Shown piece by piece: positions 37,701 through 49,700 of a stretch of DNA of 64,000 bases; the first letter of the stretch is position 1, and each line of letters opens with the position of its first letter. The notes under the pieces were generated by a model. It saw only the letters and a list, made by a program, of their open reading frames with translations. It did no database searches and had not been told where the DNA came from. The translations under genes and the position numbers were made by a program. Origin of the DNA: Protula sp. h YS-2021 (Eukaryota > Annelida > Polychaeta > Sabellida > Serpulidae); assembly GCA_949752745.1 (NCBI GenBank), contig OX457025.1, positions 54,779,869 through 54,843,868 of the forward strand, written 5' to 3'.

Positions 37701-40700
37701 GCAAATGCGTCCCAGTATGGCCATCACAGTTGCTGGACGGGACGTTAAACACAAAGAACCAATCAAATAACAGTGTTGTGTAGCAGCAGTGCTGTGTTGT
37801 AACAGCGCTGTGTGGTAGAACTGCCATGTTGTAACAGCGCTGTGTTGTACAGAATGGCAGCGATAACAGTGACCTTGAGCTGGAGATGTACGCGGGTATG
37901 ACAGACGAGGGCACGCTCCGGTCACGTGCCACGCGGGAGACGAGCCGCCAGAGGGCGCCCAAGAGCAAGAGAGACACGTCGGCTGGCTCCCTCAATGACG
38001 ACGGCAACATCGTGAGTCCTGCCTGGCACCCCCCCCCCCGATACCCCTAACAACGCCCAAACAGAAACAGCTGTTTTTTTTTTTTGAACATTTTGAAATT
38101 GCTGCCATTACATTTGACAATGGTAAACATAGTTAAGTTTGCACATTCCTTAAATATAGTCAGCTTAACGTATATCATCAACCCCATTGATTGTAAGGGG
38201 AGAACAACAACAGTACAATAAGCGTGGGCACAGTTGCCGAGCACCGTCACTGGGCTGCTTTCAGAGACCCCCGTCGCGAGGCTCTCGCTGCTCCTCCATG
38301 TCCAGCATCATCCTCAATCTGGATGAGCCGAGTCTGGATCTGGACGACACTAAGCCAAAAAAGAAGAAAAAGAAAGTTCGCTCGCGCAGTACATCTGTGG
38401 TAAGCTTTCTGTTACTTCGTCCGCGTGGTTTTCTCCTTGTTGTTTCAATAAGCGATCCCGAGAAAACGTAATGAAGATAAATCTTGCTTGAAAGGTGAGA
38501 TTTCAGTAATAGGATATTTGGCAATATAGTAGACAAATCTTTTAAATTAATTCACAGGGCAGTCATTTTACGGATAAAAAAATCTCTAAAACGTGAACAA
38601 TAAAATTATGAAGTGCTGAAAGGAAGGCCGGTTCTTTAGACATCAGCGTCATTGATTGTGTTGTGATATTAATACTGGTAGAGACGTGGCCATTGTATAA
38701 GGGTTGTTGCACCTCGGCAGGAGCGGGGCGGCAGGAAGAAGGCGGGCAAGAGGGCAGAGCGACGCAGCGGTAGCCGCGGGGGCGGGGCCAGTCAGAGCGA
38801 CAGCGAGCTCGTCGCCTCGGAGACGTCACGCGTGTCGCACGCTGACGGTGCCGCCGACCACGGCCATACAGGTAACAGCATTCACATTCTTCGCTGCCGT
38901 GTCAGGCCAAGCTCTTGAAATTTTGGTTAAAGATCGTGGTCATTCGCACTCACCTGTTTAGTGCTGTTTTTTTCGTAATTCGGAAACAAAATCAGTTCTT
39001 ACTAAAACCGTTACTAACACGAGTGGTATAATCTCAGCTTCTTAAAATTTTGAATTATCGAAGCGGAATTTAGCACCTGTCTGGCTATAACGTTTTTGGT
39101 GATTCGCCAGAAACATTATTGAAAACGGAACTGGCCCCAGGTAGTTCTCCTTAATCTCTTGAAAAAAAAACTGATTTTTTTACCAACAAGAGCAACACGT
39201 AAGGGCTTACGGTCTTGAAATTTTGGTTACAATTTATACTCATGTGTATTAAATCTTGACATCAGCATTCGTGAACTGGGACGTTGTCCTTGGACAATCT
39301 TGTTCTACATAAACTGTTGAACAGTTTTATTTAGTACCGGAAGAGTTCGAGTCTGCTTCACGGTCAGATGTTTTCCGGAGGTCATTTAGTAGTGCCGACA
39401 AGGTTATTATGTAGTGTCAGAGAGAAAGGTATTGGAAAAACTTACATGGTAATAATTTCAAATACATTCTCTTAAAGAAATGCGTTATGTTTATGAAGAA
39501 TCAGAGAAGAGCAAGAAAGAAGACAAGTTAGATGGCTTAAGCGTGCAGCGTTTGACCTTACTGGGGAGAGTGCACGTGGCTCGGGTGGTCATAGACAGGC
39601 TGTGCCTGGAGGACACCTGTTCTCGCGATTCCACACCCGTGAAAGCCAAGGGCAAACCTCCCAGGCCTGCAGCTAAGAAGGGAAAATGGTGAGCCATGTT
39701 TGAGTGAATTGCTGAGAGATGCCACGAAACACGTCTAACGTGCTTACGAACATGATCCCTGCATTAACACGCACGAGGGTCATTCAGTGGCCTAGATACC
39801 AGCTGAAAACCACATGAAATGTGAAGTTGCTTTGGTGGGTACCCAGTATGAAATACTGATGATGAGTAATTCGTAAGAATTGGTTTATTGTCCTTAAATG
39901 AAAAAATAAATAAATAAATAAATAAAAATAAGGAGGGGAACCGTACGTTTTCCCTTGCGATTCGAGACGTAACGAAGTGGAATGTTATCAGCTGGAATGT
40001 TTTCGCGATATGTCTATTTCTGCAGCACGTATTTCGTGGAGTACAACTTCCCAGTGTCGGCGGGGTGCCGTGACAAGTACCAGAGCAGCGCCCTGGCCAG
40101 CGAGGTGATGAGGGTGGCCTCCAAGGACGTCAGTGGCGCGTCCGTTACCTTCAGCCACCGCTCCGTCTTCCCGCTCCTCTTTGACGCCGACGCGGTGGAG
40201 AAGTGGTGGAAGTCCGCCCTCGTCTTCAAGCTCTACTGCCGCAGTGCTCAGCAGAAAGTGCCCAGGCTGTTAGGCACCTGTTCCCTCGCGCTCAAGCAGG
40301 TGCTCAAGTCCGAGTCACTCTACCTGGACACGGAGATGGAGATGAAGGACAGGTCGCGGACGGGATCTGCCGATAGGTCGCTCAATTCCTCAAGGCTTGA
40401 TGACGCGTGTGCCGTTATCGGCAGGCTCAAGGTAATATCACACCGAGCACAGAAAATCGATGGATTTTAATCTGTAAAGTAAGCGTAATGATGGATTTTC
40501 AAGAACATGTCTAAAAGAAACATCAGTGGGCTTTTTCCCCTGAGTTTTTGTGTGTGTTGCACGCACGATTACACAGAAAGAACCTGATTTGTTCCCTTGA
40601 TGCAGGTCAGTATAGAGCTGGCGTCGGACAGCAAGGACTTCAGCACGGCGCTTGCCAAGACGCGCCTGGCGGAGATGACGCACCCGCTGCAGGTTGTCCC

Positions 40701-43700
40701 CATCGTCAGCAAGGCCAGGCCACCCAAAGCGCAACACTTGATACCCACGCTAGAAGGCAAAAGAACAACAAACAAAGGTTCGTCATGCTTCACGGTTTCT
40801 AGCCTCGTCCCCAGAAGCAGGGCCTATAGCGATCGTGGGAAGTATGTGCGCACCGACTCCAGCTAAATAGCCGTACAATCTGGAAATTTTAATGAAAGAA
40901 GGCGGCTATTGGTACTCACCTTGCTATAAACGTTTTTTTCGAGATCCGGAAAACTATTGACGAAAAGCAATATCTTATTAAAATCTTAACTAACACTAGA
41001 GATGTAATCTTACGGTCTTAAAATTTTGAATAGTGGAAGCGGACATTAGAAACCTAACTCTCATTTGGTGCGATTAGTAGAAATCTTGGCAAAAAATAAG
41101 TTTTGGTAAGATCTTTACTGACGGCATCAAATAGACTTTCTTACTTGAAATTTTGTTTAATGATGATTGGCTCCAACCGGGCTATTTTTGTTTCGGTGAT
41201 TCGCCAAAAAAAGGAAGAAAAATGACGGAAATAATGGCCCAAAAAAAAAAAAAATCCGTTAAATTTTACTGGCGCCAGATAAATAGCCTTACTCTTGAAA
41301 ATTTTGTTAAAGACAGCAGTCATTGATGCTTATCTAGCTGTTAATTTTTTTCCTAATTCGCCAAAAATTCGCCGAAATGTTGGCGAAAAACCAATTTCTT
41401 ACTAAAATATTAACTAATGCTAGGGATATTGTCTTACTGTTTTAAAAATTTTGAATGACAGAAGCGGACACTTGTACTCACTTGTTAATTTGTTTGGCGG
41501 TGGTCTCGAAAAATTATCCGGAATATCAGCGAAAAACATTTTTTTATGGAAAAATCTTAACTGACTCCAGATATACGGTCTTACTCTCTTGGCGATTAAA
41601 AAAAAAACAAGGAAAATCTAAGCTTACTCCAGGAGTATAGCGTTGCTGTCTTAAACTTAGTGTAATCCTGTTGTCAGTTTTGGTGATTCGCCAAAAAGCA
41701 ATGAAAATATTGACAAAAAATCTTTTTCTTTTAAAAGTATCCTCCTCTTAGGATTGTAGTCAAAATATGAAGTGCAGGGGGAACAAATCCACCTGGCTAT
41801 TAATAATATTATTGCTATTGTTTTTTATTCGTTTATTATTTTTTTTGTCGATTTACCCCCTTCCCCCCCACCAAAAAAAAAAAAAAAAAAAAAAAGAAAA
41901 ATAATGGAAATATTGGCGAAAAAATTCTTATTAAGATCCGAACTGAGGCAGGGATATGGTCTCATTGATCTCACATTTTATTAAAGTTAGCGGACATTAC
42001 TCCCTACGTGGTTATTACCTTTTTGGCGATTCGCCGAAAATTGGCCGAAATATTGGCGATAAGTCATTTTTGTATTTCGTTCTTGGCGGACGCCAGGGAT
42101 ATAGCCTGACGTCAGTATTATTGAACTGAGGCATTGTCCATGGACAATCGTGTTATCCCCCGTGTGACGGAGGGATGTAGTTATCAGCTTGTCCGTCTGT
42201 CTGCATGCGTGTCCGGGCTATATCTCCGAAACTAGAGGCCGTGTTGTTTAAAAATCTCGCACACGGATAGAACACTTAGGTTTGCAACGTCGTATTTTTG
42301 TTCAGATTCATGAAAACTTGTCAAAGTGACCGTATTTTTTCGTTTGTTTTTTTTTTTTTTAAGTTAACGACGTCGTGTTTGGGCTAGGTCCCCAAAACTC
42401 TTAATTGGATTGCTTAAAAATGTTAGATATAGCTATTGAAGATGTGCAACGTCGTATTTTTCTTAAGAATCATAGAAAATTGTCAAAATGACAGTACAGT
42501 ATATTGTATTTTGAAATTTAGTAAAACTAATTTATTTGATAAAACTCGTTTATGCAATTTTGTCGAATATTGTGTCAGTGTTATATCTCTGAAACTATAG
42601 GTCGGATTGTTTTAAAATTTGCACAAGGATAAAAGACGTATGGAATGTTTGCAGCGTCGTTTTTTATTCGGATTTATGAAATAGTGAATGACTTTTTTAT
42701 AATCATTGAAAATCTCACACACGGATTGAGCACATTTTGCACGTGTGCTGCGTCGTATTTGGGTCTGGATTCATGCAAATTGTAAAAAAAATGACAGTAT
42801 TTTAAAATTTGGTAAAACCTGGCGTTTTGATATAATTTTGTGTACGATATTGAAATATTCTTCAGATTTTCAAAAATTTTCACGCACAGATAAAACAGAC
42901 ACTACAAATTACCGTTATATTCCTCTTTTTTAAATATTTCACACACGGATAAAAGCGACTGCGAATTACCATTATTTTAATTTTTTTTAAAGTATAAACT
43001 CAGCTTTTGTCAAAATTTAAAAATGCAAAACTTAGAATTGTAAACATGTGATGAAAGTTGCAGCCGTGGGCACTTTGCAAACCGACTTCAGCACCGATTT
43101 CATCGGTCATCCGCATTGCACGGTGCTCTTGTCTCTGCCTCAGCATCGATTTCATCGGTCATCCGCGATGCACGGTGCTCTTGTCTCTGCCTCAGCACCG
43201 ATTTCATCGGTCATCCGCGATGCACGTTGGCTCGTGTCTGTCTCAGGCTCCAGCTATCCTGCGTCTCGTGCTTCAGGTTTCAGTGCGCTGCGGATTTTCG
43301 TGTCAGTGCGCTGTGGATTTTCGTGCAGATGTTCCTGTTATTTTGTTCTTTATAGCTATGACCGTTGGCTGCACATTGTTTCAGGCGTGGCGTGTGAGAC
43401 ACAGACGGAAGCGCGGAGTGTGAACATCGACGAGATGGCCCACCTGCCGCCTCCCTCCCCACGGAATGCTCGCCGCACCTCTGGCGACAGCAACATTCCT
43501 GTCTACCAGCAAACGGCCAATTGTCAACAGTATTCACACGAGGTGCGTAAAGTATTCGCGCGACTTTTGTACGGTATTCATTAAACTTTTTGTTTGTTTG
43601 TTTTTTTTAACTTGCAGTTAGAAAACAATAGACATCAATTACTCTTACAATTGCAGTTTAAGGGGATACAAAAGGTTATATGTTTCAACTCTGATTACAG

Positions 43701-46700
43701 TTTAATGGTGACAGGGAAGCACGCTCTTGTCAGCTATAATTGCAATCTAAAGATCACACATGTCATCTGTAATTGCAATTTAAAATAATAGGAAAACATA
43801 AACGTGTCATCTTTAAATTGCAATTCGTTTAAAGGACTTCCACTTTTATCTAAAATTGCAATTTTTTGGGAACTGCAATCGAAGTTTAGCGGTTATTAAA
43901 ATCACAGAAACACCAAAATCGGTTTTATTACGCGACAATACATTCTGGCGTCGTGGATTCCAGAGTCGATTACTTCCTCTAGAGAGCGCAATTTCACATT
44001 TTTTACTTCAAATTAATACCAAAACATCAATAAAGTACAAAGTACGAAATTACAACTAAAAAAACCAAACAAACAAACAAACAAAAAGACAAAAAGCATG
44101 GGGGAGGGAAGGGATAATTTTCCAGTGGGGGGGGGGGTATTCTTAGAGTCAAACAAATAAATAAATTTTATCAAATGCGATGGTGTATGAGAGCAGAAAA
44201 AGGCGTAATGTGTGCACGTTTGACCTTACCGCAGGCGCTGACACTCCATACATTGATTATGATACCGGAGGGTCAGAATATCACAAATGAAGGCCAGCTC
44301 AGTTCCACAAGGCATGGGGACAGAAACCCTTCACACCCTCCAAAACCAGCCAACAGTAAGTGACAAGTGTTGTGAGACATGCTGTCGGGGTTGTCAGCAG
44401 GTGTGTGTGCAAGGCTTACACTGTTGGTCGATGGCAGCAGAAGCGGCGATGAGCCAGTGTTGGGTGTAGAAAACAGCCCTAGCAAAAAAGCGGCCTTGAT
44501 TTTCTGCACACGTGAGCGATAAAGAGGAAAGCAGTCCTCGCAACAAAACAGACTTTTTTGTTTGAAGTAAATGCTCATGTTTAGACAGAGGCGGACACGG
44601 TGTTTACTAATGTGCTTAACAGACAAGCAGATAAATAAGTGAGTTGTGTATATAGTTACGTAAATGGCAAATTATTTAATAACTTGTCAAGTTTTACTGA
44701 TTTTATTTTAGCTTAGTCATTTTATTACAGATCTTTTATTTAATTAATTAATTAATTTATTTATTAATTAATTATTAATTTGTCCTTGCTTTCAGCTGTT
44801 TTTTTTTTTGTTTAAGATGGAAAGTTCACTGGCTTTTTCCCTAATTATGTCTTCCCGACCGAGAGGGGATGTAAAATGTGTTTACGTTGTGTGCGTGCCA
44901 GTCCGTCAAAGACAAAATTACTAATTTTAGTAACGATCAGTGGAAAGTGATTTGAGAAAAATACTTTTTATCGATGAAGAATTACTGTGTATTTAAATAA
45001 GCTTGTGTAAACGATGGGGGAATAGGTTGCACTTTTTCTTGTAAGTAATACGATACTTGCTCGTGTTTTTTAACTTCTAGTTTTGAATAAATTTGAGCGG
45101 ATCTGTCAAAATTATGAGGCCTGAAATGACCGTACAAAGCTGCTGAAATAAAGAATCATTTGTGATGTAATATGGACGTGGTAAAAGTAGATCTACTCGC
45201 CGCAGACTATAAGAGGCGTTCTTACCAAGTTAGGAGGGTGTGCAGACAATTCGTAACTGGACAACTCGCAACTAATGACAAAGTGGACAACTCGCAACTG
45301 GACAACTCGCAACTTATGACAAAGTGGACAACTCGCAACTGGACAACTCGCAACTTATGACAAAGTGGACAACTCGCAAATTATGACAAAAACAATTTAA
45401 ATGAAAAAAGAAGCTCCGCAATTACTTTAACTCGGTACTCTGCATTACAACTCTGCTAATGACAAAAAAGTCGTAATTTCAATAAATCTAATTCAGCTTT
45501 CTACTTTGGAAATAATCCTTACTTACAACTACTCTAATTGCAATTACTCAAATTGTGTTTTCTACAATGCAAAACTCTCGTCTCTGTATATCACTAGTAA
45601 CTGTAATTGCAGTTAACTTAATTGCAAGTAACTTGTTTGCAATAACTGCCACTCGTCTCCCTCCTGATGTTCTCTGTTCACAGCGCCACCTTGTATTGTG
45701 TGCGATGCCGCGGAGGATTTGCTCATTTGCTCGATGGTTTTTCGGTCCGCTGCTTGGTCGGAGCACAGGTGATTTAGGCACTGTTGCAATTGCGCACATT
45801 CGCGACGCACCCTCTTCCTGGGGTGGGGGGGGGGATCTCCTCGTACATCTTGTTCGATAAAGGTCGCGAAAGTAGCTTCTTCTGTCTTGAGTGAGGTGAT
45901 AGTGGCCCAGATAAATGGGTGCTTATATCCGAAGAGGTGAAAAAACCTATTGTTCCAGCCCTTACACATGTTGTTAGTCTTGAGCCTGTCGTTCATGGTT
46001 GCCTCATGCACATTGCAGGCTTTCGGTGGAAACCTCGGTGGAACTTTTTGCATGTTGATCCCGTTCTGCGCGTTGGGGCGTCGCCGATTGGTAACTTCGA
46101 CGTACGCCTGTGCGAAATAGGCAAGCAGGTCGCTTCCGTCTTCTGGCGCTATCTCGCGGAGGAGGGTTAGATCCTCATATACTTCCTCCAATGGCAGAAA
46201 GGCTAGGGCGTCGACCTGAGCACAGAATTCTCCGTCCACTTTGTATCGTTCGGTAAGGCCGAGTTCCTGGATCTTTCGCCATGTCGTCTCTGATAGGTGG
46301 TAAAAACAAGAACGAATGTCCAGCTCTGGACCCGGAACCGTTTCCAGCGCGAGTGACGGCGAGTTCGAAATAGCACAGTATCGTAACGGGGTCAGGCAGC
46401 AAATCGCGACTCGCGCAGTGATCGACAGTTGCTTGGAAGAACTCTTCGTAAACTGTGGAGACGGTCATGTTTCCAAGAGGTACACGAACGACGTATAGCT
46501 GTATGAAACCGGGAGGTGCCATCGAAAAACTGCCGTCGATAAACCACGTGTCGGAAGAAGCCATGAACCTTAGTGCATGCGCCGATCCAAATATCAAAAT
46601 TCGGTTATTCGCGTCTTGTCCGTTGTCGTAGAAGAGAAACTGCTGTAGATGTTCGCCCGTAGTTTCACACCATGCCCGATGACGTAGTGTTCCAAGGAAT

Positions 46701-49700
46701 CAGGAATCGCTGGTGCGTTCTTCCTGCGCTGTCGCTGGATGGTCTTCTTCAACGTGTCATCACGGCCTATCCGGATACGGGTATCGTCCGCAATTGGGCC
46801 CTCACAGCTGAAATCATGGTTGCGGGTGGCTCCTGAATCTGTTTGGAAAAGGTTTTCAGCTCGGCTTTAGCCTGTTGTGCTCGAACCAAAACAAACCTGA
46901 AACCTGAAACAAAACACTCAAAATATTAATAGTCTTTTAATAACTTGCATAATAAAAGACTCCCCCCCCCCCCCCTCCAACAAAAAAAAAAGAAAATAAA
47001 TAAATAGAATATAAATGAATAGACAGATCCAACGTTTAATTCCACAAGAAGATTGTTTCAATTCAGATACCTCACTTGGACAGGCATGGTTATGCTCTTT
47101 TAGAAGTCGGGGCTGCAAAAGTTCTGCCGTTATTCTCACGATTCCGTTGCATTTAGTCTTCTGATCAATCTCCATTGGAATTCTCCATTATTGTACGCCC
47201 TGTTATTGCTGTAAATAAAGCCATTGAAGCATAATTCGGATTTTCCACGTTGACTTAGAATGAATTCCATCGTTAAATTGTACCCTTTAGAGGTACCCGA
47301 ATTAAGATAAATAGCAATACAAGCACATAAACTTATCGAAAAAAATCATGGATATTTCATGAATGATAAACCAGTTGGGAGTTGTCCCTTTTCGAATTAG
47401 TTGCGAGTTGTCAGGTGCGAATTGTCGCGGATTCAGTTAGGAGATGAACTAGTAGGAGTTCTGCGTTGTAGCTTGGTCAGGGAGGGACCTGAGAACACGG
47501 AATTTTTACTTGAATTGCCGTATGTTCTGGATTGTAGTTTGGTCAGGAAGGGACCTGAGGTCACACGGAATCTTTACTTGAATTGTCGTATGCTCTCCCT
47601 TGTAGCTTGGTCAGGGAGGGACCTGAGGACCCGGAATCTTTACTTGAACTGTCGTATATTCTGCCTTGTGGCTTGGTCAGGGAGGGACCTGAGGACACGG
47701 AATCTTTACTTGAACTGTCGTATATTCTGCCTTGTGGCTTGGTCAGGGAGGGACCTGAGGACACGGAATCTTTACTTGAACTGTCGTATATTCTGCCTTG
47801 TGGCTTGGTCAGGGAGGGACCTGAGGACACGGAATCTTTACTTGAATTGTGGTATGTTCTGCCTTGTAGCTTGGTCAGGGAGGGACCTGAGGACACGGAA
47901 TCATTACTTGAATTGCCGTATGTTCTGCCTTGTAGCTTAGTCAGAGAGGGACCTGAGGACACGGAATCTTTACTTGAATTGCCGTAAGTTCTGTCTTGTA
48001 GCTTGGTCAGGGAGGGATCTGAGGACACGGAATCTTTACTTGAATTGCCGTATGTTCTGTCTTGTAGCTTGGTCAGGGAGGGATCTGAGGACACGGAATC
48101 TTTACTTGAATTGCCGTATGTTCTGGTGTGATGACGCTGCCAGGTCAAATGTTTGCTGGGGATCCTATGAACCCAAATTCGACTTTACACAGGCAAGTGA
48201 TCAGTTACAATTAATTTACCAGCTTCATTTCAGTCTATTGCTGTGTTGGTTTAACGGAAAACAAAGTATAAATTTTCTGAAGTACAACTTTCTGAAGTGT
48301 CCACCACTGCAGAGGACGATGTGGTCCAGGCTGACGTTCGACTGGGTGTAAATTTGTGCAGGTTGCGCCGGTGCTGCTGACGGGCTCATTGCTGGAGCGC
48401 ATGCGTAATAATATGATGGTGGTGGAGGTGTGGGACAAGAAGACGACGGCAGAAACAGACCAGCTTGTGGGCATAGTCAAGCTGCCGCTGCACCAATTCT
48501 ACATGTCCTTCAGGGATCGAAAGATCGCCAACTCGCTCCTCCGCTCGCAGGTCAGCCGTCCGTCGCACTGCTTGAAGCTGCTATGTCGGAATTTTATAGA
48601 TGATTTGTGCACACCATGCCAGCTTTTACTTGCTGTTGTGAAGCATGTAGCGGGCTCGGAATAAGTGTCCTGTTCTCATTGCAGTACCCGGTCGTGGCCG
48701 TGGACGGCGATTTACACGTTCAGAACCCATTCAGCGGCCAGTCGTTCGGACAGCTGCGCGTCTTGCTGGCTATGGGCTCCAGAGAACAGATCACCAATCT
48801 ACAGAATACAAAGTTCGGCCAGCAGTCGGCCTTGATGGTTCCCGAGAGACCGGCCCACTATTTAGAGAGGTAAGTTCTTGTACATCGTTTATGGTGGCGT
48901 CTTACCTGACCAATCTGCCATGCTCGGTCACGTACATTAGCAGTTACGAAGCTGCACGTCATACAGTCTCTCGCACTGAGTTATCCGCAATCCTGACGCA
49001 TGAAGTAGGCTCCGAAGTTTTCTCTTGTAGTTTGAGATTTCGCGACAATTAGACAATCACGAATTCAGCCTCGGAATCTGTAAAACAAAGTAATCAAGCA
49101 ATATGATATATTCTTGTGCTCTGGCATTTAAGTGTTATGCTTTCTGTATTCGATAATGCAGGTACTCAGGTCTTAAATTATGCGTAAATTAGTGAAATGT
49201 TAACAGAAAAAAGTGAGTGCGGGTTTTTCCAGCTGAGTTTGCCAAATCAATCGAAATGAAGCATATTTAGGGACGCTGAGATAGGGGTGCGTCGAGCGTG
49301 GCGTATGTGGCGGTGTTTGCAGGCAGGACGTGTACGCGGAAGCGAGCGCGCGTGGCTGGGGCCTGCAGGAGCGCGTACTCGAGCACCAGTTTGAGGTGAG
49401 CGTGGAGAGCATCCAGGGCTTGCGTCTGCTCGACAGCATGATTTGGGGCGAGGCTGACTGCTTCGTGCAGTACCACTTCCCGGCACAGACGCAGCTCAAA
49501 CAGCAGGGAGCTCCCGACATCGTCCACGGTTAGCCATCATCTCACACGGCGGGGGTGGGGAAATAGCTTGCGTAGTATATTCAGGTCACTGGTCGATTTG
49601 GCCCTTGACCAATTCGGCCCTACCGATTCGGCCCTTCGTGAAAGTCGATTCGGCACCAACTTAGACGATTCGGCCCTCGGCGTTTCGGCACCAAATTATC

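Noticed and set aside
40778..40841. Longer exon 16 ending at the stronger gtatgt donor
   Set aside because: It would leave two bases and break the frame with exon 17; the gttcgt donor at 40778 fits.
43048..43584. 178-codon ORF leading into exon 17
   Set aside because: Its first two thirds run through a ~56-bp tandem repeat; only 43385-43542 has splice sites and phase for C2CD3.
47561..48148. 195-codon minus-strand ORF with a 22-residue repeat
   Set aside because: It is the reverse reading of a 66-bp minisatellite; any unit divisible by three and free of stops gives such an ORF.
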